64,000 nucleotides of DNA from a bacterium HR17 (GTDB lineage Bacteria; Armatimonadota; Fervidibacteria; Fervidibacterales; Fervidibacteraceae), in assembly GCA_002898575.1 (NCBI GenBank), contig BEHT01000002.1, positions 1 to 64,000 on the forward strand, in the 5' to 3' direction. The position numbers and the translations under genes were made by a program. Under the pieces are notes generated by a model. The model had not been told where the DNA came from. It searched no databases and saw nothing but the letters and a program-made list of their open reading frames with translations. How positions within the stretch are numbered: position 1 is the first letter of the stretch; the number at the start of each line of letters is the position of its first letter. Shown here one piece after another: positions 51,811 through 61,922 of the stretch.

Positions 51811-53028
51811 ATGGCGCAAAAAGAGGTCGGTATCGGGTTGGTCGGTTACGCGTTCATGGGCAAAGCCCATAGCAATGCGTGGCGGCAAGTCCGCCACTTC
51901 TTTGACCCTCCTTTGACGCCCCGGTTAGCCGCTATCTGTGGGCGCAGCGAGGAGCGGGTCAAAGCCGCCGCCGAAAAACTGGGTTGGGCAAGTTACGAGA
52001 CCGATTGGCGTAAATTGGTGCGCCGCGATGACATCCACATCGTGGATGTCTCTACGGCAAACGACACCCATGCGCCTATCAGCATTGAAACCGCCAAGCA
52101 AGGCAAGCATGTTTTCTGTGAGAAACCCCTTGCGCGCACCTTGCGTGAAGCGGAAAAGATGTTGGACGCCGTCGTCGCCGCTGGCGTCACGCACGGCGTC
52201 TGTTTCAACTACCGGCGGGCTCCCGCCGTTCAATTGGCGAAGCACTTGATTGCCAGTGGGCGGATGGGCAAAGTCTTCCACTTTCGCGGCACCTACCTGC
52301 AAGATTGGATCGTTGACCCCAACTTTCCGTTAGTGTGGCGGCTGCGCAAAAGCGTCTCGGGGTCTGGGGCGTTGGGTGACTTAGCGGCGCATGTCATTGA
52401 CTTGGCGCGCTTTCTCGTCGGCGAGATCGTAGAGGTCGTCGGCTACCTGCACACTTTCATCAAACAGCGTCCGCTGCCCGCTGAGGAAGTCGGTGGCTTA
52501 GCGGGACGGGCGGGACGACAAATGGGCGAGGTGGATGTGGACGATGCGTCGTTGGCGATCGTCACCTTTGACAACGGTGCCATCGGCTACATTGAAGCGA
52601 CCCGCTTTGCGCCCGGACGCAAAAACTACAATCGCTTTGAAATCAACTGCGAAAACGGCAGTCTCGTCTTCAACTTGGAGCGCATGAACGAGTTGGAGGT
52701 TTACTTCCGCGACGAGCCCCAGGAAGTGCAAGGTTTCCACCAAGTCATGGTCACTGAGCCGGGCGCTCACAAATATGTCGCCGCGTGGTGGCCGCCTGGT
52801 CACATCATCGGCTACGAACATACCTTCGTCCACACCGTTTACGACTACCTGCGCGGTATGGCGGGTGAGGAACACTTTGAGCCTGACTTCTACGACGGCG
52901 TGCAGTGTCAACGGGTGCTGGACGCCATTGAGCGGTCGGCGCAAAAGCGTAAGTGGGTCAAGGTGGAAGTTTTGCCTGAACTCCAAAAACGCCACAAATC
53001 CGACAATACCCGTCAGCGCAAGCGATAA
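51811..53028 (+). CDS. Gfo/Idh/MocA-family oxidoreductase
   Basis: 405 residues, 15 bases after the previous stop, with AGGAGGTGG upstream. An N-terminal Rossmann fold carries [16 protein letters not shown] and [20 protein letters not shown]. The family motif [15 protein letters not shown] contains the catalytic Lys of EKP. The C-terminal substrate domain carries [20 protein letters not shown] with the conserved Asp-x3-His. Probably an NAD(P)-dependent sugar or inositol dehydrogenase; substrate unknown. A strong terminator follows. Confidence 0.92.
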   Translation: MAQKEVGIGLVGYAFMGKAHSNAWRQVRHFFDPPLTPRLAAICGRSEERVKAAAEKLGWASYETDWRKLVRRDDIHIVDVSTANDTHAPISIETAKQGKHVFCEKPLARTLREAEKMLDAVVAAGVTHGVCFNYRRAPAVQLAKHLIASGRMGKVFHFRGTYLQDWIVDPNFPLVWRLRKSVSGSGALGDLAAHVIDLARFLVGEIVEVVGYLHTFIKQRPLPAEEVGGLAGRAGRQMGEVDVDDASLAIVTFDNGAIGYIEATRFAPGRKNYNRFEINCENGSLVFNLERMNELEVYFRDEPQEVQGFHQVMVTEPGAHKYVAAWWPPGHIIGYEHTFVHTVYDYLRGMAGEEHFEPDFYDGVQCQRVLDAIERSAQKRKWVKVEVLPELQKRHKSDNTRQRKR

Positions 53029-53047
53029 GGGCAAAAGGCTCAGCACC

Positions 53048-53084
53048 GTCGGGGCGACCGGCTGGGTCGCCCCGACCATTTTTC
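53048..53084 (+). terminator. Intrinsic terminator after the oxidoreductase gene
   Basis: GTCGGGGCGACC (53048-53059) and GGTCGCCCCGAC (53065-53076) form a perfect 12-bp stem with a 5-base loop, followed by CATTTTTC. It sits 20 bases after the stop and before dxr. Confidence 0.85.
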
Positions 53085-53128
53085 AGGCGACCGGACAGTC
53101 GCCCCCACAGTGTGAGGGTTTTTTCGGC

Positions 53129-54280
53129 ATGCATGGGATCAGTGTTATCGGCGCGACAGGCTCCATCGGGCGGCAAACGCTGGAGGTCATTGCCCACCAC
53201 GCCGACAAGTTGCGCGTCGTAGCGCTGGCGGCGGGGCGGGACGCAGAGGCACTGCGGCAATTGTGCCTGCATTGGCGCCCGAAATTGGCAGCGCTGATGG
53301 ACGACCGCGCGGCGGAAGCGCTGCGCGGGCGTGTGGGTTGCCCCGTCCGTGCAGGCATGGACGGCTTGACCGAAGTCGCCACGCACCCTGACGCTGACAC
53401 CGTCGTCATCGCCATCCCGACCGCTAAAGCGCTGCCACCGACTTTAGCCGCATTGCAAGCGGGCAAGCGCGTCGCGTTGGCGACAAAAGAGGTGCTCGTC
53501 GCCGGCGGGCATTTGGTCACGCGCCAATTGCAACAGGGCGGTGAACTGCTGCCCATTGACAGCGAGCACAGTGCGCTATTCCAATGTTTGCAAGGCGAAA
53601 ATGTCGCGGCGGTGCAGCGTTTATGGCTGACCGCATCGGGTGGACCGTTCCGCACCAAATCGCTACAGGAACTGCGCCACACCACCGTTGAAGACGCATT
53701 AGCCCACCCGACTTGGCGCATGGGCGCAAAGGTAACGGTTGACTCGGCGACCCTGATGAACAAGGGTTTGGAAATCATTGAAGCCCACTGGCTGTTTGGT
53801 GTCCCGGTTGAGCGCATCGGGGTCGTCATTCACCCGCAAAGCATCGTCCACTCGTTGGTGGAGTTTGTGGACGGCGCGGTCAAGGCGCAGCTTTCGGTGC
53901 CCGACATGCGCTTGCCTATTCAGTATGCCCTGTTGTATCCCGACCGTTTACCGTCCCTCACGCCGTCGCTGGATTTGACAGCGATCGGCACGCTGACTTT
54001 TGAGCCACCCGATGAAGGGCGCTTCCCGTGTTTGCGCCTTGCCCGTTACGCGGCACAAACTGGCGGGACGATGCCAGCGGTGCTCAATGCAGCCAACGAA
54101 ATCGCTGTGCAGGCGTTTTTGCAGCGCCGCATCGGCTTTCTGGACATCCCCGCTGTCATCGCCGCGACGATGGAGCGGCATGAACCCGTCGCCGCCCCTG
54201 ATTTGGGCGCCCTTTGGCAAGTGGACGAATGGGCGCGGGCGACGGCGGAGCAAGTGGCGCGCCAGTTGGCAAGTCGTTAA
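53129..54280 (+). CDS. dxr: 1-deoxy-D-xylulose 5-phosphate reductoisomerase
   Basis: 383 residues from the ATG at 53129, the normal length. NADPH site GATGSIG near the N-terminus, IPTAKALPPTLAAL, LATKEVLVAGGHLV, the metal and substrate residues in LPIDSEHSALFQCL, SGGPFR and MGAKVTVDSATLMNKGLEIIEAHWLF (partly given). It makes 2-C-methyl-D-erythritol 4-phosphate, the committed step of the MEP isoprenoid pathway. The ribosome site is poor (GAGGG 13 bases upstream). An open frame extends upstream, but the conserved N-terminus starts here. Confidence 0.97.
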   Translation: MHGISVIGATGSIGRQTLEVIAHHADKLRVVALAAGRDAEALRQLCLHWRPKLAALMDDRAAEALRGRVGCPVRAGMDGLTEVATHPDADTVVIAIPTAKALPPTLAALQAGKRVALATKEVLVAGGHLVTRQLQQGGELLPIDSEHSALFQCLQGENVAAVQRLWLTASGGPFRTKSLQELRHTTVEDALAHPTWRMGAKVTVDSATLMNKGLEIIEAHWLFGVPVERIGVVIHPQSIVHSLVEFVDGAVKAQLSVPDMRLPIQYALLYPDRLPSLTPSLDLTAIGTLTFEPPDEGRFPCLRLARYAAQTGGTMPAVLNAANEIAVQAFLQRRIGFLDIPAVIAATMERHEPVAAPDLGALWQVDEWARATAEQVARQLASR

Positions 54281-54349
54281 AAACGGCATTAACAGGGCGC
54301 CGCTCTGGCGACGGCTTCTAAGCCCTCACTGAGGAGGCGCAAAGAAGGG

Positions 54350-55528
54350 ATGGCGGCTGCGACTCGGCAGCGGTTGCCTAAAACGGTCGTTACGCTGGGC
54401 ATTGTCAGTTTGCTCAACGACGCCAGCAGCGAGATGATTTACCCGCTGCTGCCCTTTTTCCTCCGAGAGCAGTTGAAGGCGTCGGTGGCGTTCGTCGGGT
54501 TGGTGGAAGGCGTCGCGGAGACAACGGCGAGTTTGCTCAAACTGTTTTCGGGGTGGCTGGCGGACCGCGTCGGTCACCACAAGGCTTTGACCGTTTGTGG
54601 CTACGCGGTGGCAGGGCTGACACGCCCGCTGATGGCAGCGGCAACAGCGGCGTGGCAAGTGCTGGCGCTGCGGTTCATTGACCGCTTCGGTAAAGGTATT
54701 CGCACTGCACCTCGCGACGCCTTGCTGGCAAACGCTAGCGACGCCAGCGTGCGGGGTTACGCTTTCGGGTTTCACCGGGCGATGGATCATTTGGGTGCCG
54801 TCGTCGGACCCCTGTTGGCGTCAGGCGTGCTGCTCTGTGCGCCGGGCAATTACCGGCTGGCGTTTGCGTTGGCAGCGGTGCCGGCGCTCATGGCGCTGGC
54901 AGTTTTGTGGTGGGGGGTGCGAGAAGCCACGACGCCACCGTCCCGAGCGGCGCTGCGGCTGGGCGATGTGCTGGCGTGGCGCACCTTTGACCCCCGGCTG
55001 CGGTGGTATCTGCTGGCAGTGGGGTTATTCACGCTGAGCAACTCCAGTGATGCCTTCTTGCTGCTGCGGGCGAAAGCCTGCGGCGTTGCCGAAAGCGCCA
55101 TTCCGCTGTTGTGGACATGGCTGCACATCGTCAAGAGCGGGACAGCGACACTTGGTGGGCGATTGTCCGACCGCATCGGGCGGGTGCGCGCTATCGCGTT
55201 GGGATGGTTCATTTACGCCGTCGTTTACGCAGGCTTTGCTTTCGCGAACACGGCGTGGCAAGTGTGGGCGCTGTTCACGGTTTACGGGCTTTATTTCGGC
55301 TTGACGGAAGGGGCGGAGCGGGCTCTTGTCGCTGACCTCTCCGCTCCCGACCAGCGGGGGCGGGGTTACGGGGCTTTTCACTTCGTCGTCGGCGTCGGGA
55401 TGCTGCCTGCCAGCGTGCTGTTCGGCGTCCTCTGGCAACAGTGGGGTGCCAAAGTGGCGTTTTTGTTTGGAGCGGCTTTGGCTCTGACAGCGATGGGTGT
55501 GTTGAAAGCCTCCGTCGCACGGCGTTGA
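54350..55528 (+). CDS. Major facilitator superfamily transporter
   Basis: 392 residues with 11-12 hydrophobic helices. The first cytoplasmic loop has GWLADRVGHHKAL, the classic MFS G-x-L-a-D-r-x-G pattern, and the second half repeats it (GGLSDRIGRVRAIA-like GGRLSDRIGRVRAIALG). The motifs LNDASSEMIYPLLPFFL and FRAMDHLGAVVGP-like FHRAMDHLGAVVGPLLA mark a bacterial MFS subgroup often annotated as an efflux permease. Substrate unknown. It lies between dxr and argB on the same strand. Confidence 0.88.
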   Translation: MAAATRQRLPKTVVTLGIVSLLNDASSEMIYPLLPFFLREQLKASVAFVGLVEGVAETTASLLKLFSGWLADRVGHHKALTVCGYAVAGLTRPLMAAATAAWQVLALRFIDRFGKGIRTAPRDALLANASDASVRGYAFGFHRAMDHLGAVVGPLLASGVLLCAPGNYRLAFALAAVPALMALAVLWWGVREATTPPSRAALRLGDVLAWRTFDPRLRWYLLAVGLFTLSNSSDAFLLLRAKACGVAESAIPLLWTWLHIVKSGTATLGGRLSDRIGRVRAIALGWFIYAVVYAGFAFANTAWQVWALFTVYGLYFGLTEGAERALVADLSAPDQRGRGYGAFHFVVGVGMLPASVLFGVLWQQWGAKVAFLFGAALALTAMGVLKASVARR

Positions 55529-55558
55529 TTGCGCCACAATGAAAGGCATCCCACGCCA

Positions 55559-56467
55559 ATGCAGCAAAAGGGGGCACGAGCAACCGTGTCGGTCAACGCC
55601 GAATTGCGCGAACGGGCTGCCGTGCTTGTAGAAGCGTTGCCCTATATCCGCCAATTTTACGGCAAAACCTTCGTCGTCAAGTATGGCGGTAAGGCGATGG
55701 TGGACGATGAACTGAAACGGAGCGTCGTCCAAGATATCGTGCTGCTGCGCTATGTCGGCATCGTGCCCATCGTGGTGCATGGAGGCGGACCCGAAATCAC
55801 CGAGTTGATGCAGCGGTTGGGCAAGGAACCCCAGTTCGTGCGGGGCTTGCGCGTCACTGACGCAGAAACGGCGGAAATCGCTGAAATGGTGCTGGCGGGT
55901 AAGGTCAACAAGGAGTTGGTGGACCTGATCAACCGCGCCGGTGGGTTGGCGGTGGGCTTAGGGGGGAAAGACGCTAACTTGCTCAAAGCGCGCAAGTTGG
56001 CGCCCGAACGGACAGGCGGCGTGGATTTGGGCTTTGTCGGCGAGGTGGAAGCCGTCAACCCGTCCATCCTGCATTTGCTTGCCAACGAGGGTTACATCCC
56101 CGTCGTCAGTTCCACCAGCGCCGATGACGACGGCAACACGCTCAACCTGAACGCCGACCATGTGGCGGGAAAAATCGCGGCGGCGCTGCGGTGCATCAAA
56201 CTCATTTTCCTGACCGATGTGGACGGAATCTACCGCGATCCGGGCGACCCGACGACGCTGATTTCCACCCTAACAGCCTCTGAGGCGCGGGAACTGCTGC
56301 GGGCGGGCATCATAGAGCGGGGCATGGTGCCGAAGGTGGAAGCCTGTTTGGAAGCGCTGGCGGGAGGTGTCCCCCACACCCACATTATCAACGGTGCTGT
56401 CCCCCACGCCTTGCTCATGGAAATCTTCACCGATAAGGGCATCGGGACAATGATCGTCGCAGATTGA
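55559..56467 (+). CDS. argB: Acetylglutamate kinase
   Basis: 302 residues from the ATG at 55559; a GTG at 55586 with AAGGGGG upstream is possible. ATP-site KYGGKAM, GGGPEI after VVVHGG-type IVVHGGGPEI, the substrate region VDLGFVGEVEAVN, NLNADHVAGKIAAAL and the final KVEACLEALAGGVPHTHIINGAVPHALLMEIFTDKGIGT (partly given). It phosphorylates N-acetyl-L-glutamate in arginine synthesis. The other arg genes are not nearby. Confidence 0.95.
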   Translation: MQQKGARATVSVNAELRERAAVLVEALPYIRQFYGKTFVVKYGGKAMVDDELKRSVVQDIVLLRYVGIVPIVVHGGGPEITELMQRLGKEPQFVRGLRVTDAETAEIAEMVLAGKVNKELVDLINRAGGLAVGLGGKDANLLKARKLAPERTGGVDLGFVGEVEAVNPSILHLLANEGYIPVVSSTSADDDGNTLNLNADHVAGKIAAALRCIKLIFLTDVDGIYRDPGDPTTLISTLTASEARELLRAGIIERGMVPKVEACLEALAGGVPHTHIINGAVPHALLMEIFTDKGIGTMIVAD

Positions 56468-56488
56468 ATTGAGCCGAACATACTCAAT
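56468..56488. promoter_or_regulatory. HAIR-like HspR operator upstream of dnaK
   Basis: ATTGAGC, seven bases, ACTCAAT (56468-56488). The known HspR operator HAIR is CTTGAGT-N7-ACTCAAG, so the core TTGAG/CTCAA and the spacing match exactly. It sits 150 bases before dnaK and just upstream of a possible promoter, and an hspR gene lies in the same cluster. Confidence 0.6.
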
Positions 56489-56498
56489 GCCTGTTGCC

Positions 56499-56526
56499 TT
56501 GCGCCTGCGAAGAAAGCCGTTAAAAT
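56499..56526 (+). promoter_or_regulatory. Putative dnaK promoter
   Basis: TTGCGC (56499-56504), a 16-base spacer and TAAAAT (56521-56526). The -10 is good, the -35 partial. Position next to the HAIR-like palindrome fits repression by HspR. Confidence 0.4.
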
Positions 56527-56637
56527 TTACATCCAGCCACAAGGGTTTAGTGTATTGCTGTCAATGGGTAACATGACAACGACCAAGACGAACGGACAGC
56601 AAACGGAACCCTGCACGACATTAAGGAGGTGTCACCA

Positions 56638-58542
56638 ATGCCCCGGGCTGTAGGGATTGATTTGGGCACAACCAACTCGGTCATTGCGGTCATGGAGGCG
56701 GACGGGAGCGTCAAGGTCATCCCAAACGCGGAGGGTTCTAACTTGACGCCCAGCGTCGTCGCGTTCACGAAGGACGGGCAACGCTTGGTGGGCATCCCTG
56801 CCAAGCGGCAAGCCCTGCTCAACCCGGAAAACACCGTCTACTCCATCAAGCGTTTCATCGGGCGCACTTACACGGCGACGGAAGTGGAGCGGCGACGCGT
56901 GCCTTACAAAGTTGTGCCTGGTCCGAACGACATACCGATGGTGGAAATCCCCGCTTTGGGCAACAAGCGCTTTACGCCCGAAGAGATTTCGGCGTTCGTC
57001 CTGCAGAAACTCAAGCAGGACGCCGAAGCCTACTTGGGCGAGGAGGTCAAACAGGCAGTCATCACGGTGCCCGCTTACTTTGACAGCGCCCAACGGACGG
57101 CGACCAAAAACGCCGGCGAAATTGCGGGCTTAGAAGTCCTGCGCATCATCCCCGAACCGACAGCCGCAGCCCTCGCTTACGGCTTTGACAAGAAGAAGGA
57201 AGGGCTCATCTTGGTCTGGGACTTGGGCGGTGGGACTTTTGATGTGTCCCTCTTGGAGATCGGTGAAGGGGTCTTTGAGGTCAAGGCGACCGCCGGTGAC
57301 AGCCACTTGGGCGGCGACGATTGGGACGAGCGCTTGATGAACTACCTTGCGGACATCTTCGCCAACGAGCACGGCATTGACCTGCGCAAGGACCGCCAAG
57401 CGCTTCAGCGGCTCAAGGAAGCCGCTGAGAAGGCGAAGATTGAACTGTCGTCCATGCTTGAAACTGAGGTCAACTTGCCCTTCATCAGTTTCCATCCCGA
57501 CAAAGGTCCGCTGCACTTGAATGTCCGCATCACCCGCGCCAAATTTGAGGAACTGACCCGTGACTTGTTGGAGCGGTGTGAGCGCCCGTTCAAGCAAGCC
57601 ATCCAAGATGCGGGTGTCAAGTTGTCGCAAATTGAGGAAGTCATCTTGGTCGGTGGCGCAACACGCATGCCGATGGTTCAGGAACTTGTCCGCAAGTTGA
57701 CGGGCAAAGAGCCCCACAAAGGCGTCAACCCTGATGAAGTCGTTGCCGTCGGCGCTGCTATCCAAGCCGCCGTCTTGACAGGAAAGACCAAGGACATTGT
57801 GCTGTTGGATGTGACGCCACTGTCGCTGGGCGTTGAAACACTGGGAGGCGTCATGACAGTTCTCATCCCGCGCAACACGACCATCCCGACCCGCAAGAGC
57901 GAAATCTTCACGACCGCTGTGGACGGGCAAACGACCGTTGAAATTCATGTCTTGCAGGGCGAACGACCTTTGGCGAAGGACAACCGCAGTTTGGGCAAAT
58001 TCTACTTGACGGGAATCCCACCCGCACCGCGCGGCGTCCCGCAAATTGAGGTCACTTTTGACATCGACTCCAACGGCATCTTGCATGTGACGGCAAAAGA
58101 CTTGGCGACGGGGCGCGAGCAATCCATCGTCATCAAAGACTCCACCAACCTGCCCCGCGAAGAGATTGACCGCATGGTGCGGGAAGCCGAAATGTTTGCC
58201 GAGCAAGACCGCAAGATGCGGGAACTGGCGGAAACCCGCAACGAAGCCGATGCGCTCATCTACTCGGCAGAAAAAACCTTGCGGGAGCACGGCGACCGCA
58301 TCGGTGCGTCTGATAAATCGGCGATTGAGGCGGCGATCAATGACCTGCGGGAGAAGATGAAGGGTGACGATGTCGCCGCTCTCCGTGCAGGCATCGAGCG
58401 GTTGAAGGAAGCGATGTTCCGCGTCTCCGAACGACTGTATCGGGCAACGGCACAGACGGCGGAAGGCGATGGCGGCACAACGCGCCGTGAGGCGACAACA
58501 GGTGGTGAGGTCATTGACGCCGACTACAAACCCGCCGAGTGA
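56638..58542 (+). CDS. dnaK: Chaperone DnaK (Hsp70)
   Basis: 634 residues from the ATG at 56638 (AAGGAGG, 8-base spacing; a GTG at 56629 is less likely). Nucleotide-binding domain: [34 protein letters not shown] (split from the next residues), [17 protein letters not shown] and [12 protein letters not shown]. The substrate domain begins after [13 protein letters not shown], and the C-terminal lid ends with a [10 protein letters not shown] tail. First gene of a heat-shock cluster with two HtrA proteases, dnaJ and hspR; grpE is missing from the usual place. Confidence 0.98.
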   Translation: MPRAVGIDLGTTNSVIAVMEADGSVKVIPNAEGSNLTPSVVAFTKDGQRLVGIPAKRQALLNPENTVYSIKRFIGRTYTATEVERRRVPYKVVPGPNDIPMVEIPALGNKRFTPEEISAFVLQKLKQDAEAYLGEEVKQAVITVPAYFDSAQRTATKNAGEIAGLEVLRIIPEPTAAALAYGFDKKKEGLILVWDLGGGTFDVSLLEIGEGVFEVKATAGDSHLGGDDWDERLMNYLADIFANEHGIDLRKDRQALQRLKEAAEKAKIELSSMLETEVNLPFISFHPDKGPLHLNVRITRAKFEELTRDLLERCERPFKQAIQDAGVKLSQIEEVILVGGATRMPMVQELVRKLTGKEPHKGVNPDEVVAVGAAIQAAVLTGKTKDIVLLDVTPLSLGVETLGGVMTVLIPRNTTIPTRKSEIFTTAVDGQTTVEIHVLQGERPLAKDNRSLGKFYLTGIPPAPRGVPQIEVTFDIDSNGILHVTAKDLATGREQSIVIKDSTNLPREEIDRMVREAEMFAEQDRKMRELAETRNEADALIYSAEKTLREHGDRIGASDKSAIEAAINDLREKMKGDDVAALRAGIERLKEAMFRVSERLYRATAQTAEGDGGTTRREATTGGEVIDADYKPAE

Positions 58543-58555
58543 GCCAGCAGGATGT

Positions 58556-58587
58556 GCAGCGGGGCAGCGTCCCTGCTGCCCCGCTGC
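58556..58587. terminator. Strong hairpin after dnaK
   Basis: GCAGCGGGGCAGC (58556-58568) and GCTGCCCCGCTGC (58575-58587) form a perfect 13-bp stem with loop GTCCCT, starting 14 bases after the dnaK stop. There is no U tract. It may attenuate read-through into htrA or protect the dnaK mRNA 3' end. Confidence 0.55.
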
Positions 58588-58617
58588 GTCGCGAACGCCC
58601 AAAGGAGGGTGACGACA

Positions 58618-60174
58618 ATGCGCCGTGTGTGGGAAACTCCCCGCGGACAGATGACTGTGTTGGCGTTGACCGTTGCCGTCTCGTTGGCGTTAGGGGCTAT
58701 GTTGAGCCGGTTGTTTTTGCCCTTGCCGTCTAACTTAACGGCGCAAACGAACCCCACCGTTGCCGCTCCCCCCCGTAATGCGTTGCAAGTTGCCGAATCG
58801 CTGCAAGACGCTTTTGCTTGGGTTGCTGAGCGCGTGGAACCGTCTACGGTTACCGTCTTAGCGCCCCGCACACGGGCACCGGCGTTGCGGTTCCGCTTCC
58901 CCCCGACCCCTGAACCCGACCCTTTTGAGGAGTTTTTCCGTCGGTTCTTTGAGCGGGGCATCCCATCGCCCGGAGAACGACCGCAAGAGCGGAGCCAACC
59001 GCCGCAGACTGAATTAGCCCCTCGCGGCTCGGGGGTCATCGTTAGTGCTGACGGTTACATCCTGACTAACCGCCATGTCATTGAGGGTGTAGATCGCATC
59101 GTCATCGCCCTTTGGAACAACCAGCGCTTTGAGGCGAAAGTCGTCGGCGCCGATGAGTTCACAGACATCGCCGTCCTGAAAATTGAACCTGGTGGGACAA
59201 GGCTTGTGCCTGCAGTTTTGGGCGATAGCGACAAAGTGCGGGTCGGTGACTGGGCAATCGCTTTGGGCAATCCCTTTGGCTTGCGCCAAACGATGACCGT
59301 CGGCGTCGTCAGCGCCATCGGGCGCAGCCCCCGAGAAACTGGCGCGGGCATCGGCTACACGGAGTTCATTCAAACCGATGCCGCCATCAACCAAGGCAAC
59401 AGCGGCGGACCGTTGTGCAACATTCGCGGTGAGGTCATCGGCATCAACACGGCGATCCTATCGCCGACAGGGGGCAGCATCGGCATCGGCTTCGCTATCC
59501 CCATCAACACCGCCAAGTTCGTTATGGAACAGCTGCTCAAGCGGGGCAAAGTCGTGCGGGGTTGGCTGGGCGTGGAGTTGATGGATGTGGAGCAGTTACC
59601 TGACCCCGCCGCGTTGGGATTGAAGGAGTTGCGGGGCGTCGTCGTCAACGAGGTCATCCCGAACTCACCCGCAGCCCAAGCAGGCATCAAACCGCAAGAT
59701 GTCATCGTGGAATACAACGGCGTTCCCGTCCGCAACATCGCCCATTTGCAAATGTTGGTCGGTCGCACCGCTCCAGGCACGACGGTGCCCATCAAAATCG
59801 TTCGCGGCGGAAAGGAATTGACCGTCCAAGTGCAAATCGGTGAGTTGACGGAAGAGGCTCTAGCTGCGGCGACCGGCAGCGCTGAATGGCGGGGCATGGT
59901 CGTCGGCGAACTGACGCCCGAACTGCGCCGCCAGTTAAACCTCCCCGACGATGTCAAGGGAGTCGTCGTCATGGCGGTACGCCCTGGCACCCCAGCCGCA
60001 CAAGCCGGGATCCGACAGGGCGATATCGTCATGGTCTTGGCGAACCAGGAAGTGAGTTCTGTGCGCGAGTTCCAACGAGTGACACGCACCCTTCGGGCAA
60101 ACCGTTCCGTGCCGGTCACGATTCGGCGCGACAACGCGACAACGATGCTCATCGTGCCGCCAGAAGGGCGTTAG
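58618..60174 (+). CDS. HtrA/DegP-type serine protease with two PDZ domains
   Basis: 518 residues from the ATG at 58618 (AGGAGGG upstream). One N-terminal membrane helix (about 14-33) and a Pro-rich linker precede the trypsin-like domain: catalytic His in LTNRHVIEG, Asp in TDIAVLKI and Ser in QGNSGGPL. Two PDZ domains follow (about 318-400 and 425-510, each with an NSPAAQAGI- or GTPAAQAGI-type loop). It is anchored facing the periplasm and degrades or refolds damaged envelope proteins. Second gene of the heat-shock cluster. Confidence 0.95.
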   Translation: MRRVWETPRGQMTVLALTVAVSLALGAMLSRLFLPLPSNLTAQTNPTVAAPPRNALQVAESLQDAFAWVAERVEPSTVTVLAPRTRAPALRFRFPPTPEPDPFEEFFRRFFERGIPSPGERPQERSQPPQTELAPRGSGVIVSADGYILTNRHVIEGVDRIVIALWNNQRFEAKVVGADEFTDIAVLKIEPGGTRLVPAVLGDSDKVRVGDWAIALGNPFGLRQTMTVGVVSAIGRSPRETGAGIGYTEFIQTDAAINQGNSGGPLCNIRGEVIGINTAILSPTGGSIGIGFAIPINTAKFVMEQLLKRGKVVRGWLGVELMDVEQLPDPAALGLKELRGVVVNEVIPNSPAAQAGIKPQDVIVEYNGVPVRNIAHLQMLVGRTAPGTTVPIKIVRGGKELTVQVQIGELTEEALAAATGSAEWRGMVVGELTPELRRQLNLPDDVKGVVVMAVRPGTPAAQAGIRQGDIVMVLANQEVSSVREFQRVTRTLRANRSVPVTIRRDNATTMLIVPPEGR

Positions 60175-60247
60175 CCCGACTGACCTCGCCGGTTGACTTC
60201 GGAGGGCAGGCACGGCGATCAGGGCGTCCGTGCGCAGGTGATGGGTT

Positions 60248-61396
60248 ATGCCTCAGCGAGTCAAGCGGGATTACTACGAAATCTTAGGTGTCTCCCGAAA
60301 CGCCACAGACAAGGAAATCAAGCAAGCCTATCGGCGATTGGTCCGCCAGTATCACCCGGACCTGAACCCGAACAGCAAGGAGGCTGAGGAGCGGTTCAAG
60401 GAAATCCAAGAAGCCTACGAGGTGCTGTCCGACCCTGAGAAGCGACGCCTTTACGACCGGTTTGGACACAACTGGCGCACCGCATGGCAGGCGAAACAGC
60501 AGGGCATTGATGTGGAAAATGTCGGCTGGGTGCCGCCGACCGCCGGCGAAGGGTTTGAATGGGAGTGGACCGACCTGCGCGATTTGTTTGACTCGTTCAG
60601 CGATTGGCTCAACGGTTTCTTTGGCAGCGGCACCACCCGCACACGGCGCTCTCGCGTCTCGCGCGGACGCGATGTTGAAGTGGAGTTAGAGATTGACTTG
60701 GAGGACGCAGCGTTCGGAAGCACTAAGCGCGTCACCGTGCCCGTAGAAGAACCGTGTCCGCAATGTGAAGGCGAAGGAGGCACGACGCGCCCTTGCCCCA
60801 CCTGCGGTGGCAGCGGTGTCGTTCAGCAGACTCGCGGTTTCTTCAGCATCGGCGCCACTTGTTCGCGGTGCCGCGGTGAGGGGACGGTGGTGGAGAGCCG
60901 CTGCACCCGCTGTGGCGGGTCTGGCACCATCCAAACTAACCGCACCGTAGAGGTGCGTATCCCTGCCGGCATAGAAGACGGCGCCGTCCTGCGGTTGGCG
61001 GGGCAAGGGGCGCGGGGGCGCGACGGGAGTCCCCCTGGCGACCTTTACCTGCGCGTCAAAATCCGTCGCCATCCGTTCTTTGAGCGGCAAGGCGATGACC
61101 TCTACTGCGAAGTGCCAATCACCTTCGCTGAAGCGGCATTGGGCGCGGAAATCGAAGTGCCGACGCTTTATGGCAAAGTGAAAGTGCGTGTTCCGCCCGG
61201 CACACAGAGTGGACAACTTTTGCGGTTGGCGAACTTAGGGATGCCCAAACGGACAGGAGGGCGCGGTGACTTGTATGTGCGGGTCACAATCGTCGTTCCT
61301 CGTGACCTGACGCCTAAGGAGCGACAACTGATTGAGGAACTGCAACGCCTGCGTGCGGACAACCCCCGTGCCGGTCTGTGGCAACCGCGCCGATGA
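60248..61396 (+). CDS. dnaJ: Chaperone DnaJ (Hsp40)
   Basis: 382 residues. The J domain at 5-70 contains [16 protein letters not shown] with the HPD motif. A short Trp-rich region replaces a classic Gly/Phe linker ([19 protein letters not shown], split after this). Four zinc-finger repeats follow ([32 protein letters not shown]) and then the C-terminal substrate-binding domains. It stimulates DnaK ATPase and delivers clients. It lies 73 bases after htrA and 29 bases before hspR. Confidence 0.96.
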   Translation: MPQRVKRDYYEILGVSRNATDKEIKQAYRRLVRQYHPDLNPNSKEAEERFKEIQEAYEVLSDPEKRRLYDRFGHNWRTAWQAKQQGIDVENVGWVPPTAGEGFEWEWTDLRDLFDSFSDWLNGFFGSGTTRTRRSRVSRGRDVEVELEIDLEDAAFGSTKRVTVPVEEPCPQCEGEGGTTRPCPTCGGSGVVQQTRGFFSIGATCSRCRGEGTVVESRCTRCGGSGTIQTNRTVEVRIPAGIEDGAVLRLAGQGARGRDGSPPGDLYLRVKIRRHPFFERQGDDLYCEVPITFAEAALGAEIEVPTLYGKVKVRVPPGTQSGQLLRLANLGMPKRTGGRGDLYVRVTIVVPRDLTPKERQLIEELQRLRADNPRAGLWQPRR

Positions 61397-61425
61397 CGCG
61401 GAGTGCGGGAAGGAGGTGACGACCG

Positions 61426-61896
61426 ATGGCGCGTCGTAGAGCGACGGAGGCAGCACCGCGTCGGTTTTATTCCATCAGTGTCGTCGCCCGCATGCTTAAC
61501 ACGCATCCGCAAACCTTGCGCCTGTATGAACGGTTGGGATTGGTCAAACCCCACCGCAACGAGCACGGCAACCGCCTTTATTCCGAGGCGGACATTGAAC
61601 GCATCCGCAAGATTCAAGAACTGACGCAAGGCATGGGCGTCAACTTAGCAGGCGTAGAAGTCGCTTTCAAGTTGATGGCGCGTATTGAAAAATTGGAAGC
61701 GGAACTTGCGCGGCTGCGCCGTCGTTTTCAGCAGGCAGTGCGTGAACAAGCGGAGCAGTTGGCGGCGCAGTTGGTCGCTGACCACTGGGAAGAGTATCTG
61801 CGGCAGCAGTCGTTTCCGGTGCAAGTGTGGCGGGAAGTGCCCATCGCCAAACGCGTCAAAATTTCTTTCACTCCAGAAGGCTCAGAACCGATGTGA
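61426..61896 (+). CDS. hspR: HspR-like MerR-family heat-shock repressor
   Basis: 156 residues with AAGGAGGTGA before the ATG. A MerR winged HTH carries YSISVVARMLNTHPQTLRLYERLGL and RLYSEADIERIRKIQELTQ (in part) with the HspR-typical GMGVNLAGVEV. A coiled-coil helix follows (EKLEAELARLRRRFQQAV). HspR represses dnaK operons, often with DnaK as co-repressor, which agrees with the operator-like palindrome upstream of dnaK. The stop overlaps a possible ATG (TGATG) of the next gene. Confidence 0.9.
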   Translation: MARRRATEAAPRRFYSISVVARMLNTHPQTLRLYERLGLVKPHRNEHGNRLYSEADIERIRKIQELTQGMGVNLAGVEVAFKLMARIEKLEAELARLRRRFQQAVREQAEQLAAQLVADHWEEYLRQQSFPVQVWREVPIAKRVKISFTPEGSEPM

Positions 61897-61922
61897 TGGA
61901 CGCAAAAGGGGAGCGACCCGAG

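Noticed and set aside
52775-53128. Upstream extension of dxr to the earlier in-frame start
   Set aside because: It would overlap the preceding oxidoreductase gene and cross its terminator; the conserved N-terminus begins at 53129.
56500-56637. CIRCE element (HrcA site) before dnaK
   Set aside because: No TTAGCACTC-N9-GAGTGCTAA pattern; the palindrome present fits HAIR instead.
57130-58602. Long open frame (490 codons) antisense to dnaK
   Set aside because: It mirrors dnaK codon bias, has no ribosome site and encodes a His/Arg/Gln-rich product without family features; dnaK is certain.
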